DNA of 64,000 bases, taken from Caulobacter sp. FWC26. GTDB taxonomy: Bacteria > Pseudomonadota > Alphaproteobacteria > Caulobacterales > Caulobacteraceae. Location: positions 3,698,001-3,762,000 of the forward strand of contig NZ_CP033875.1 of the NCBI RefSeq assembly GCF_002742645.2, written 5' to 3'. Below the pieces are notes generated by a model, which was not told the DNA's origin, made no database searches, and was given only the letters and a program-made list of their open reading frames with translations. The translations under genes were made by a program, and so were the position numbers. This document shows positions 13,996 through 22,131 of this stretch, in pieces (position 1 is the stretch's first letter; each line of letters opens with the position of its first letter).

Positions 13996-16908
13996 CTACT
14001 TCTTCCGCGCCACGACCACGACCGGCTGGCCGGCGTACTCGACCGTCGCGTCGCCCGCCGCGTCGAAGTCGGTCGGCTTGGCGCCCGCGCCGATGAAGCG
14101 GATCTTGAAGATGCGCTTGTCCGGCATGCCGTCGAACCGGCCCGACCGCGCGCCGATCACCACCCGGCCCGTCGCATCGTCATAGCGGATCGGGATGCGG
14201 CTGTAGGCGCCGCGCTGGTAGGCCATCGACAGGCCGTCGTCCTCATAGAGCTCGAACTGGCCGTCCTTACCGGCGTAGACCACCAGGGTGATCGGCGCGT
14301 CGGGCTTCTCGCCGATATATTGCTGCACCTCGGTGGTCGGCACGATCGCGCCGGCGCGGACGAACAGCGGCATGCGGTTCAACGGCGCGGCGGCCTGGAT
14401 GGTCTGGCCGCCCGCGTGGGCCTTGCCGGTCTCGAAGTCGTACCAGGTGGTCCCGGCCGGCAGATAGACCGCCCGCGAGCGCGCCTTGAACGCCGTGACC
14501 GGCGCCACCAGGAAGGCTGGCCCGTACAGGTACTGGTCGTCGATGTTGCGGACCTTCGGGTCCTGCGGGAAGTCCATGACCAGGCCGCGCATGATGCTGC
14601 CGTCGCGGTGATAGGTCTCGCCCGCCAGGGTCAGGGTGTAGGGTGTCAGCCGGTAGCGGAGCTTGTTGTACCAGACGAGCGAGTCGTAGACCTCGGTCCC
14701 CTCGTCGGCGAGGTTCCAAAGCTCGCGGAACGGCTCCTCGCCGTGGCTGCGGAACAGCGGACTGAAGGCGCCGAACTGGTACCAGCGCAGGTTCAGCTCC
14801 TGCCATTCGGGCCAGTGCTTGGGGTCCTTGCTGATGTAGCGATCCTCGACCGAGAAGCCGCCGATGTCCGTGGTCCAGTTGGGCACGCCGGTCATCGACA
14901 GGTTCACCCCCGCCGAGATCTGGTCGCGGAAGTCGTCCCAGCGCGCCACGACGTCGCCGCTCCAGAGCGCCACGCCCTGACGCTGGATGCCGCCGAAGCC
15001 CGACCGCGAGAAGATGTAGGAGCGCTTGTCGGGGCTGCGCTCATGCTCGCCGTCGAAGACGCTCTGGGTATGGATCAGCGGGTAGGAGTTGAAGAACTCC
15101 GCGCCCGGCCCCTTGGCCGTCGGCCCCATGCGCAGGGTGCGCTCGGGGATGTCGAGGTTGGAGTGCATGTCCGGCTCGTCGCTGTCCATCCACCAGGCGT
15201 CGATGCCAATGCCGCCGAGGTTGTCTTTGATCTGGCGCCAGTAGATGTCGCGCGCTTCCTTTGTGTAGGGGTCGTAGAAGGAGTTCAGATAGCCCGGCCC
15301 CACCCAGTCCAGCGCGCCCTGTTCGACGTTGCGGCGGTACATGAAGCCCTTGGCGTCCAGCTCCTTGTAGTTGTCGGTCGTCGGATAGAACTTCGGCCAG
15401 ATCGAGATCATGAAGTGGGCGTTCATGCCGTGAACGTCCGACAGCATCTTCTTCGGGTCGGGAAAGCGGGTCTCGTCGAACTTGTGGCTGCCCCAGGCGT
15501 CGTCTTTCCAGTAGCGCCAGTCGAGCACGATGTTGTCGAGCGGCACGCCGCGCTTGCGGTACTCCTTCACCACGCCGACCAGCTCGTCCTGAGTGTTGTA
15601 GCGCTGGCGGCTCTGCCAGAAGCCATAGGCCCAGCGCGGCAGGGCCTGGGCCTTGCCGGTCAGCTCGCGATAGCCGCTGACGACTTGGTCGAGGTTCTCC
15701 CCCGCCACGAAGTAGTAGTCGACCGCGTGGGCGACGTCCGAGGTCAGGGTCAGCGACTTCTGTTCAGCCGCCGGGATCGGGTTGTTGTGCAGCAGGGCGA
15801 TATAGCCGTCATTGGGCTCCCACTCGACCCGCACCTTGTGGCGGCTTCCGGCCTTCATCGGGGCGGTGAAGTTGTGGAACCACGGGTTCCAGTTCTGCCG
15901 CCAGCGATCGATCTTCAGCTGGCCGTCGATCCACAGCTTGGCGTAGCTGGACGAGTAGAGCTTGAACTTCTGCAGGCCGCCGACCTGGCCCTCGACGGAG
16001 CCTTCCCAGACGACCTTGGCCCCGCGCAGCGGCTTCTTGTCGGGCCCGGTCAGCTCAGCCGGCCACTTGGGCAGGTCCTCCAGGTACTGGTAGTCGATGT
16101 CCTGCTCGACGCGCGTCAGCTTCAGCTCGTCGCCCACATAGTACTTGGCGGTAAAGCCGCCTGGCTTGCCGTCGGCGTCGAAGATCTTCAGGTCGCGCGA
16201 GGCCAGGGCGTACGGCGTCGGGTCACCGAAACGGCTGATGCCGTTGTTGTCCCACAGCACACCGTAGTTACGGGTCGACAGCACGAACGGGATGGCGATA
16301 GCGCGATTGTACTGCGCCAGCTCGACGTCCTGGCCGTTGTAGTTCATCTGGCCGTTCTGGTGCTGACCCAGGCCATAGAAGCCTTCATCCGTATTCGGAT
16401 TAAAGTGCTGGCTGACGGCGTAGAAGCCCTTGCCGTCGATCGTCAGCGGCTTGAAGGTCGAGCGCGCCTGCTCGGTCAGGACGGTCTTGCCGGCCGCGTC
16501 CTTGAACGACACCGCGCCGGTGGACAGCGTTACCTCCGCCGTGGCCTTGCCGGCCTTCAGCACGACCTTGCCGCCGACCTGTTCGACGGTAAAGCCGCTG
16601 GTCCTGGGCGTGGCGATGACTTGCAGGCTGGGCGGAACGCTGATGGTTTCGGTCGGCGCGGCGGTGACGCGGATCGCGCGATCACTCATCACCTGAAGCC
16701 GCACTGTCTTGGCCGGGCCCGAGGCAGGCGTCACGACCACGCCGTCGGCGGTCTTCTGAAAGCCGCCGTCCAGGGCCAGCGCCGAGGTCGAAGCCAGGAG
16801 GGCCAGCCCGAAGGCCGCCAGGCTCAGCGCGTCCTTGGCCCGCCGGCGCATGGCCGCTGCTATCGGTCGAGCCTCTTCGGCGCGCGTCGCGAAACGTGAC
16901 CTGCCCAT
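13996..16908 (-). CDS. Exported GH31 alpha-xylosidase with PA14 insert
   Basis: A 970-residue family 31 glycosidase. After a signal peptide (AAFGLALLASTSALA) comes an N-terminal beta-sandwich, then the catalytic barrel starting near residue 215 (VLWDNNGISRFG). A PA14 domain is inserted at about residues 296-390 (EGSVEGQVGG...HNNP). The nucleophile is D575 in WWMDSDEPD and the acid/base is about D652 in LWSGDVVARWDDF. Cellvibrio Xyl31A, an alpha-xylosidase acting on xyloglucan oligosaccharides, has the same PA14 insertion, so I favour alpha-xylosidase over alpha-glucosidase. ATG 16908 follows AGAGGA; ATG 16851 is the alternative. A perfect TGGTAGCGCTACCA palindrome just upstream fits xylose control. 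Confidence 0.9.
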   Translation of the reverse strand: MGRSRFATRAEEARPIAAAMRRRAKDALSLAAFGLALLASTSALALDGGFQKTADGVVVTPASGPAKTVRLQVMSDRAIRVTAAPTETISVPPSLQVIATPRTSGFTVEQVGGKVVLKAGKATAEVTLSTGAVSFKDAAGKTVLTEQARSTFKPLTIDGKGFYAVSQHFNPNTDEGFYGLGQHQNGQMNYNGQDVELAQYNRAIAIPFVLSTRNYGVLWDNNGISRFGDPTPYALASRDLKIFDADGKPGGFTAKYYVGDELKLTRVEQDIDYQYLEDLPKWPAELTGPDKKPLRGAKVVWEGSVEGQVGGLQKFKLYSSSYAKLWIDGQLKIDRWRQNWNPWFHNFTAPMKAGSRHKVRVEWEPNDGYIALLHNNPIPAAEQKSLTLTSDVAHAVDYYFVAGENLDQVVSGYRELTGKAQALPRWAYGFWQSRQRYNTQDELVGVVKEYRKRGVPLDNIVLDWRYWKDDAWGSHKFDETRFPDPKKMLSDVHGMNAHFMISIWPKFYPTTDNYKELDAKGFMYRRNVEQGALDWVGPGYLNSFYDPYTKEARDIYWRQIKDNLGGIGIDAWWMDSDEPDMHSNLDIPERTLRMGPTAKGPGAEFFNSYPLIHTQSVFDGEHERSPDKRSYIFSRSGFGGIQRQGVALWSGDVVARWDDFRDQISAGVNLSMTGVPNWTTDIGGFSVEDRYISKDPKHWPEWQELNLRWYQFGAFSPLFRSHGEEPFRELWNLADEGTEVYDSLVWYNKLRYRLTPYTLTLAGETYHRDGSIMRGLVMDFPQDPKVRNIDDQYLYGPAFLVAPVTAFKARSRAVYLPAGTTWYDFETGKAHAGGQTIQAAAPLNRMPLFVRAGAIVPTTEVQQYIGEKPDAPITLVVYAGKDGQFELYEDDGLSMAYQRGAYSRIPIRYDDATGRVVIGARSGRFDGMPDKRIFKIRFIGAGAKPTDFDAAGDATVEYAGQPVVVVARKK

Positions 16909-16938
16909 CGCTTCCTCTCTTTCGCGGCGCGCTCTGCT

Positions 16939-16952
16939 TGGTAGCGCTACCA
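16939..16952. promoter_or_regulatory. XylR-like operator upstream of the GH31 alpha-xylosidase
   Basis: TGGTAGCGCTACCA is a perfect 14-bp palindrome 31 bp before the GH31 ATG. It differs by one base from TGGTAGCGCTAACA, the motif I recall for the C. crescentus xylose repressor XylR. It may serve the divergent dgoK as well (124 bp away). Confidence 0.7.
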
Positions 16953-17075
16953 GTTATGAGCGAGCATCGCCGGACTCTGGGGCGATCGCAAGATACTCCA
17001 GAGTCTTACTCCCACACGCGCCTCACGCATTCTGGCTTGGCGCCGCCGGCCTGACCGTGAGACTGGTGCCGCCTG

Positions 17076-17996
17076 ATGGACCAGAGCATCGTGATCGTCG
17101 GCGACTGGGGCGGCTCGCGCCTGCGCCTGTGGCTGCGCCAAGGCAAGAGCGTGATCCACCGCCGCGACGGACCGGGCGTGACCGCGCTCACGCAGAGCCC
17201 CGAACAGACTTTCCTTGATCTGGTCGGCGACTGGCGCGAGGCGCGGCCCGAGCGCGCGATCCTGTGCGGCATGGTCGGATCGCGCATGGGCTGGGCCGAG
17301 GCGCCGTATGTTCCCTGCCCGGCCGCGACGGCCGACGTCGCCGCCCACGCCGTCGGGATCGAGGCCGACGGCCTGCCGGTGCGGATCGTCCCTGGCCTGT
17401 CGTGCGTGAACCCTCTGGGCGGACCCGACGTGATGCGCGGGGAGGAGACCCAGATCCTCGGCGCTCTGTCGCTGGACTCCGCCCTGCGGTCGGGCCGGCG
17501 CCTGCTGGCGCTGCCCGGCACGCACAACAAATGGGCCGTGGTCGAAGACAGCCGGATCACCACCTTCCTGACCGCGCCGATCGGCGAGACCTTCGCCCTG
17601 CTCAAGGCCCAATCCACCCTGGGCGCGGGCGGCGGAAACATGGCCAAGGGCTCCGCCGCAGGCTTCGCGCAGGGCCTGGCGCGGATCGCCGAGCATGGTC
17701 CCCAGCGCCTCCCGCACCTCTTGTTCGAGACCCGCGCGCGTCAGTTGCTTGAGGCGATGTCGCCGGCCGACGCGATGGGCTTCCTGTCGGGACTGCTGAT
17801 CGGCGCCGACGTGGCCGCGGCGCGGGATTGGTTCGGCCCTCTGCCGGCGGTGACGGTGATCGGCGATGGACCCCTCACCGCGCTCTATGTTCAGGCCCTC
17901 GCCGCCCTCGGCGTCAACGCCTCCGTCGTGGACGGGGACGCCGCGGTGCTGGCGGGTCTCTCGATGATCACCCGACTTCAGGACGCCACGACGTGA
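17076..17996 (+). CDS. dgoK: 2-dehydro-3-deoxygalactonokinase
   Basis: A 306-residue sugar-acid kinase that phosphorylates 2-keto-3-deoxy-galactonate with ATP in the De Ley-Doudoroff route of galactose breakdown. The N-terminal VIVGDWGGSRLRLWL is the DgoK phosphate loop; GMVGSRMGW, LPGTHNKWAVV and TAPIGETFALL are family blocks. It overlaps the aldolase dgoA by GTGA, so the two are translationally coupled. Divergent from the alpha-xylosidase; galactose is the other side-chain sugar of xyloglucan. Confidence 0.94.
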   Translation: MDQSIVIVGDWGGSRLRLWLRQGKSVIHRRDGPGVTALTQSPEQTFLDLVGDWREARPERAILCGMVGSRMGWAEAPYVPCPAATADVAAHAVGIEADGLPVRIVPGLSCVNPLGGPDVMRGEETQILGALSLDSALRSGRRLLALPGTHNKWAVVEDSRITTFLTAPIGETFALLKAQSTLGAGGGNMAKGSAAGFAQGLARIAEHGPQRLPHLLFETRARQLLEAMSPADAMGFLSGLLIGADVAAARDWFGPLPAVTVIGDGPLTALYVQALAALGVNASVVDGDAAVLAGLSMITRLQDATT

Positions 17997-18601
17997 CCTT
18001 CGCCGCCCCGCCCCCCATCGTCGCCATCCTGCGCGGCGTGAAGCCCGACGAGGTGATCGACATCGCCGCCGCCCTGGTCGGCGCCGGCGTCGGCGCGATC
18101 GAGGTGCCGCTCAATTCGCCCGACCCGCTGGAGAGCATTCGCCGCCTGTGCGACGCCTTCGGCGACCAGGCGCTGTGCGGCGCGGGTACGGTCCTCACCC
18201 CCGACGCGGTCGACGCGGTGGCGCAGGCGGGCGGCAAGCTGATCGTCACGCCGAACACAGATCCGACCGTCATCGCCCGCGGGGTGGAACGGGGCCTGAC
18301 GGTGATGCCGGGCTTTGCGACACCGACCGAAGCGTTCGCCGCGATCAAGGCCGGCGCCCGCGCGCTAAAGCTGTTCCCGGCCGGGACGTTCGGCCCGGGT
18401 CATCTGAAGGCGGTGAAGGATGTCCTGCCGCGCGAAGTGGCCGTCTATGCCGTGGGCGGCGTCGGCGCGGGCAATCTCGACGCGTGGCGCAGCGCGGGGG
18501 TGGACGGGATCGGCGTTGGCGGCGAGCTCTATCGTCCAGGCGATGGCGCCGCCGACGTCGCCGAGCGCGCCGCCCGCCTAGTGACTGCCTGGATGGCCTG
18601 A
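17993..18601 (+). CDS. dgoA: 2-dehydro-3-deoxy-6-phosphogalactonate aldolase
   Basis: A 202-residue class I aldolase splitting KDPGal into pyruvate and glyceraldehyde-3-phosphate. The Schiff-base Lys is in ARALKLFPAG and the catalytic Glu in AIEVPLNSP; GAGTVLT and VYAVGGVGAGN bind phosphate. Start GTG 17993 overlaps the dgoK stop by four bases. A longer open frame from 17828 runs through dgoK and is not real. KDPG aldolase (Eda) is a close homolog, but the dgoK partner settles the name. Confidence 0.94.
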   Translation: MTFAAPPPIVAILRGVKPDEVIDIAAALVGAGVGAIEVPLNSPDPLESIRRLCDAFGDQALCGAGTVLTPDAVDAVAQAGGKLIVTPNTDPTVIARGVERGLTVMPGFATPTEAFAAIKAGARALKLFPAGTFGPGHLKAVKDVLPREVAVYAVGGVGAGNLDAWRSAGVDGIGVGGELYRPGDGAADVAERAARLVTAWMA

Positions 18602-18732
18602 GGCCCAACCTGCCTGGCGCCGGCGCATCGGCCCACACGATGCGCATATGGGCGATCCAGGCGAAGCTTTATAGCCAAGGTTTAATATTCGGGCGCTTTG
18701 CCGAGCGGGGACGTTCGCTTAAGGTTTCCGGA

Positions 18733-19536
18733 ATGGCCAAGGGCGAACACACCCTTCCGTATCAGGTCGAGGGCCTTGATCGCCTCACCGAGCGTGAGCG
18801 CGAATGCCTTCGACTCGTCGATCGCCACATGAGCTCCAAGGAAATCGCCCGCGAGCTTGGACTGTCCAAGCACACCGTCGACTGGCACCTGGACAAGGCC
18901 CGTCGTCGCCTGGGCGCGCACGACCGCTACGATGCGGCGCGGCGGGTGTTCGACCGGGCGCATCAGGGGCTATCCCCCCCTCCGATCGCGTCGGGGTCCG
19001 ATCCAGCGCGGCTAGGCGCTGAGCCGTCCTCACGCTCTGCTCGGGGCGTTGAGGAAGGAGCCCCCCGTGACCCCGTCGAGCCCGCATTCAGACCTGACCC
19101 CGCGCCAGAAGGACGCCATTGGGAAGGCGGCCCATCTGCGCCGCGAGGTGATCAGCTTTCAGCAGGACTGGCCGCGCCTCAATTCGGCCGAGCTGCTGCC
19201 GCCGATCACCTGGAGCGAGCTGGAGCGTCAGTTGTCCAGCCTGTCGGCGACGCCGGCTGGCGCGGCGATGGTTCACGACCTGGTCTCGGCCACTCGCAAG
19301 CAGGCGCCGTTCAAGCCGAGCGAACTGGTGGTTCGGGAGATCCTGTGTATCGCCAGCGCGGTGATGGACGAGACGTTCCCGCCGGATTTTTCCTCTCCGG
19401 ACTCGGAGGCGGAAGACCTAATCAGCTGAGTCTTCCCCTGCGACTGGCCTTCATCGCGACCGTAATGATCGTAACCGCCTTGGCGTTTGGTTCGATCCTG
19501 GCGGGGCTCCACGCGTTGGAAGGTTTGTTCCCCTAA
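18733..19536 (+). CDS. LuxR-type HTH regulator, open frame ends in a membrane segment
   Basis: The first 80 residues are a clear LuxR/GerE DNA-binding domain (RLTERERECLRLVDRHMSSK, EIARELGLSKHTVDWHLDKA). The same frame stays open for 267 residues and ends with a convincing transmembrane helix (LAFIATVMIVTALAFGSILAG) next to the stop at 19536. Membrane-anchored short LuxR proteins of this form are familiar from Caulobacter. The middle (about residues 110-233) overlaps another, better coded gene in the +1 frame (19067-19429) and itself has poor GC3. Either the regulator is translated through, with a nested gene, or the true HTH gene is shorter and the tail is a remnant. HTH secure; 3' extent uncertain. 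Confidence 0.6.
   Translation: MAKGEHTLPYQVEGLDRLTERERECLRLVDRHMSSKEIARELGLSKHTVDWHLDKARRRLGAHDRYDAARRVFDRAHQGLSPPPIASGSDPARLGAEPSSRSARGVEEGAPRDPVEPAFRPDPAPEGRHWEGGPSAPRGDQLSAGLAAPQFGRAAAADHLERAGASVVQPVGDAGWRGDGSRPGLGHSQAGAVQAERTGGSGDPVYRQRGDGRDVPAGFFLSGLGGGRPNQLSLPLRLAFIATVMIVTALAFGSILAGLHALEGLFP
19067..19429 (+). CDS. Hypothetical 120-aa protein, nested in the LuxR frame
   Basis: Starts at GTG 19067, seven bases after GGAAGGAG, and uses strongly biased Caulobacter codons throughout, unlike the overlapping LuxR frame. The product is helical and soluble (LTPRQKDAIGKAAHLRREVI, ITWSELERQL, ELVVREILCIASAVMDETF) with an acidic tail (SPDSEAEDLIS). No family recognised. ATG 19049 is a possible longer start without its own SD. 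It is followed by another small helical protein, perhaps co-transcribed. Confidence 0.65.
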   Translation: MTPSSPHSDLTPRQKDAIGKAAHLRREVISFQQDWPRLNSAELLPPITWSELERQLSSLSATPAGAAMVHDLVSATRKQAPFKPSELVVREILCIASAVMDETFPPDFSSPDSEAEDLIS

Positions 19537-19618
19537 TCCCTCGCCCGAGGAGCCGGGCTTCACCCCACGAATAACCCCTAGCAACGCGCCGACACCGCTC
19601 GGCGCGAGGAGACAGCGC

Positions 19619-19966
19619 ATGCTTAAGGAACGTCGCCTGGCGGCCGAGACCGTGGCCGAAGCTCTGTTCGCCGCCGAAAAAGCTATCGACGCCGCCATTA
19701 CCCAGACCGCAGCCCTGGCGGGCCTGATGCCCTCGACCCGCCAGTCCGCCAACCTGTCGGCCATGGTCGGCCAGGAGGCGCTGATGGGGGCAGTCGAGAC
19801 GATGCAGGCCCTGGCCCTGGCGCGCCAGAACATCGTCGCCACCCACAAGCAGCTGTCTATCGCCCAGCGCGACATCGGCCTGGGAGCGGTCGCCTTCGGC
19901 GGCGGCGGCGAGAAGCCGCCGGCCCCGCCGAAGACCGGCCGTCTAGCCGTGGTCGACGCCGCTTGA
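19619..19966 (+). CDS. Hypothetical 115-aa helical protein
   Basis: ATG 19619 follows GAGGAGA by six bases. The protein is Ala-rich and helical (ERRLAAETVAEALFAAEKAI, ALMGAVETMQALALARQNIV) and ends in a Gly/Pro tail. It looks like a small Caulobacter-lineage protein with no enzyme motif. The position between a LuxR cluster and a membrane protein gives little hint. The longer frame from 19487 is rejected because it would overlap the preceding membrane-tail ORF and lacks an SD. Confidence 0.65.
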   Translation: MLKERRLAAETVAEALFAAEKAIDAAITQTAALAGLMPSTRQSANLSAMVGQEALMGAVETMQALALARQNIVATHKQLSIAQRDIGLGAVAFGGGGEKPPAPPKTGRLAVVDAA

Positions 19967-20035
19967 GTCCAAGCTCCCCTCCGATCCTGTCGGAGGGGAG
20001 TTGCAATTCGCTCTCCAGTCTTCACCCTGGCTTCG

Positions 20036-20473
20036 ATGACCTTTGGCGCGCTCTACCAGTGGACCAACCTGCTGGCCCTCCTGCTCTCGACGGGCGTCGC
20101 GGCTTGGCGCGGTCGCTGGCCCGAACGCGCCGCCGCTGCGGCCATGGTCCTGGCCTGGTTGGCCACCACGGTCCTGCATGATGCGACCCAGCTGTATGGC
20201 CCTCAGGTCTTGATCATGGCGATCGATGTCGCGCTGCTAGCCGTGCTGCTCAGCATCGCCCTGACCTCGGACCGCTGGTGGCCGATGTGGGCCGCCGCGT
20301 TCCATGGCCTTTCGGTGGTTCTGGCGCTGGCCATGATGGCCGATCCCAAGGTCTGGGCCCGCGCCGGCTTTATCGCCGCCAGCGTCTTTGGCTACCTGAC
20401 GATGCTGGCGCTTTTCGTCGGTGCGGTCGGCCGCAAGCCGCCCTCACCTGACGCCGCGTCACGGCTGACATAG
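20036..20473 (+). CDS. Small integral membrane protein, unknown function
   Basis: 145 residues with four or five hydrophobic helices (WTNLLALLLSTGVAAW, AAAMVLAWLATTVL, VLIMAIDVALLAVLLSIAL, GLSVVLALAMM, GYLTMLALFVGAV), so an inner-membrane protein. No catalytic motif or transporter signature. Codon use is typical of the genome. Upstream of a thiolase on the same strand by 44 bp; a shared transcript is possible. Confidence 0.75.
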   Translation: MTFGALYQWTNLLALLLSTGVAAWRGRWPERAAAAAMVLAWLATTVLHDATQLYGPQVLIMAIDVALLAVLLSIALTSDRWWPMWAAAFHGLSVVLALAMMADPKVWARAGFIAASVFGYLTMLALFVGAVGRKPPSPDAASRLT

Positions 20474-20517
20474 TCGCAAGCGCCTGTTTTTCTCCCGGCG
20501 ACCAAGAGGAGGAATTG

Positions 20518-21690
20518 ATGGGCGAAGCCTATATCGTGGCGGCCGCGCGGACGGCCGGCGGGCGCAAGGGCGGACGGGTCAGCGGCTGGCATCCGGCCGA
20601 TCTGGCGGGCGAGGTGCTGAACGCCCTCATCGACCGCAGCGGCGCCGATCCGGCCCTAGTCGAAGACGTGATCATGGGCTGCGTGGGCCAGGTGGGCGAG
20701 CAGGCCATCAACATCGCCCGCAACGCGGTGCTGGCCTCCAAGCTGCCGGAAAGCGTGCCGGCCACCTCGGTTGATCGCCAGTGCGGCTCGTCCCAGCAGT
20801 CGATCCACTTCGCCGCCGCCACCGTCATGTCGGGCGCGATGGACATCGTCATCGCCGCCGGCGTCGAGAGCATGAGCCGCGTGCCGATGGGCCTGTCGTC
20901 GGCCCTGCCCTACAAGAACGGCTTCGGGACCTACAAGAGCCCGCGCATGGAAGAGCGCTATCCGGGCATCCAGTTCAGCCAGTTCGCCGGCGCCGAGATG
21001 CTGGCCAAGAAGTACGACCTGTCGCGCGAGCAGCTGGACGCCTTCGCCCTGGCCAGCCATCAGCGCGCCATGGCCGCCACCAAAGGCGGCAAGTTCGCCG
21101 CCGAGATCGTGCCGATCCAGGTGACCCTGCCCGACGGCTCGGTCGAGACGCATGACAAGGACGAGGGCATCCGCTGGGACGCCACGATGGAGTCGATCGG
21201 CGGCGTGAAGCTGCTCAGCGAGGACGGCCGCCTGACCGCCGCCACCTCTAGCCAGATCTGCGACGGCGCCGCCGGCGTGATGATCGTCAACGAACGCGGC
21301 CTCAAGGCGCTGGGCGTCGAACCGCTGGCCCGTATCCACCACATGACCGTCATCGGCCATGACCCGGTGATCATGCTGGAAGCCCCGATCCCCGCCACCC
21401 AGAAGGCGCTGGAACGGGCCGGCATGAAGATCGGCGACATCGACCTCTACGAAGTCAACGAGGCGTTCGCCTCGGTGCCGACCGCCTGGTTGCAGGTGAC
21501 CGGCGGCGATCCGGACAAGCTGAACGTCAACGGCGGCGCCATCGCCCTGGGCCACCCGCTGGGCGGCTCGGGCGCCAAGCTGATGACGACCCTGGTCCAC
21601 GCCCTGAAGGACCGCGGCGCGCGCTATGGCCTGCAGACCATGTGCGAAGGCGGCGGCCTGGCGAACGTCACGATCGTCGAGCGGCTGTAA
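20518..21690 (+). CDS. Thiolase family acetyl-CoA acyltransferase
   Basis: A 390-residue thiolase. The acylated nucleophile is C89 in DRQCGSSQQ, the same number as in classic thiolases; the C-terminal His is in LGHPLGGSGAK and the second Cys in MCEGGG. It condenses or cleaves acyl-CoA, either in beta-oxidation or in acetoacetyl-CoA formation. No hydratase or dehydrogenase partner is adjacent, so the pathway is open. ATG 20518 follows GAGGAGGAATTG; the TTG three bases earlier is a less likely start. Confidence 0.94.
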   Translation: MGEAYIVAAARTAGGRKGGRVSGWHPADLAGEVLNALIDRSGADPALVEDVIMGCVGQVGEQAINIARNAVLASKLPESVPATSVDRQCGSSQQSIHFAAATVMSGAMDIVIAAGVESMSRVPMGLSSALPYKNGFGTYKSPRMEERYPGIQFSQFAGAEMLAKKYDLSREQLDAFALASHQRAMAATKGGKFAAEIVPIQVTLPDGSVETHDKDEGIRWDATMESIGGVKLLSEDGRLTAATSSQICDGAAGVMIVNERGLKALGVEPLARIHHMTVIGHDPVIMLEAPIPATQKALERAGMKIGDIDLYEVNEAFASVPTAWLQVTGGDPDKLNVNGGAIALGHPLGGSGAKLMTTLVHALKDRGARYGLQTMCEGGGLANVTIVERL

Positions 21691-21734
21691 GAGACGACGA
21701 TGCTAACGCGGCGGACGGCGGGGGCGGCTTGCCT

Positions 21735-22058
21735 CTACCGTCCGAAGCGGGCGGGCGCATAGGTCGCCGTGCAGGCGGCGTTGCACTGGGCCCAGCGGGC
21801 GCCGCAGCCGTCATCGTCGCCGCCGGACTGGCAGAAATAGAGCGTCCTGGAACAGGTCGCCTTGCACTGGGCGACATCGCCGCCGGGCCGTCCAACAGCC
21901 AGCGGGATCGGCGCGGGAAGAACGAAGGTCGGCGTCGTGATCGGCGACTGCAGAACCGGCGCGGGCTTGGGCTTCGGCGTCGCGGGAATCGTCGGCTGGC
22001 CGGCCATGGCGGGGACCGACGCAGCGATCAGGATCAAGGCGAGCAGAGCGCGACGCAT
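21735..22058 (-). CDS. Exported Cys-rich protein, unknown function
   Basis: 107 residues: Sec signal (RALLALILIAASVPAMA), a Pro-rich stretch (PATPKPKPAPVLQSP), then six cysteines in the last 45 residues (QCKATCSRTLYFCQ, GCGARWAQCNAACTAT). The spacing suggests three disulfides in a small periplasmic domain. Family not recognised. Convergent with the thiolase, 44 bp apart. Confidence 0.7.
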   Translation of the reverse strand: MRRALLALILIAASVPAMAGQPTIPATPKPKPAPVLQSPITTPTFVLPAPIPLAVGRPGGDVAQCKATCSRTLYFCQSGGDDDGCGARWAQCNAACTATYAPARFGR

Positions 22059-22131
22059 GGTCCGCAGACTATGCCTGGCGGTGTAAAGAGGCGATTAACC
22101 ATAAATCGCCTCTTCGCCGAAGGCGATGAGG

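Noticed and set aside
13936..16899. 987-codon open frame antisense to the GH31 gene
   Set aside because: High-GC shadow: low-complexity Arg/Val/Leu-rich translation, no SD, and the opposite strand carries a full GH31 domain with catalytic residues.
17828..17992. Upstream extension of the dgoA frame
   Set aside because: Runs inside dgoK in another frame and encodes Arg-rich non-homologous sequence; GTG 17993 with GTGA overlap is the natural start.
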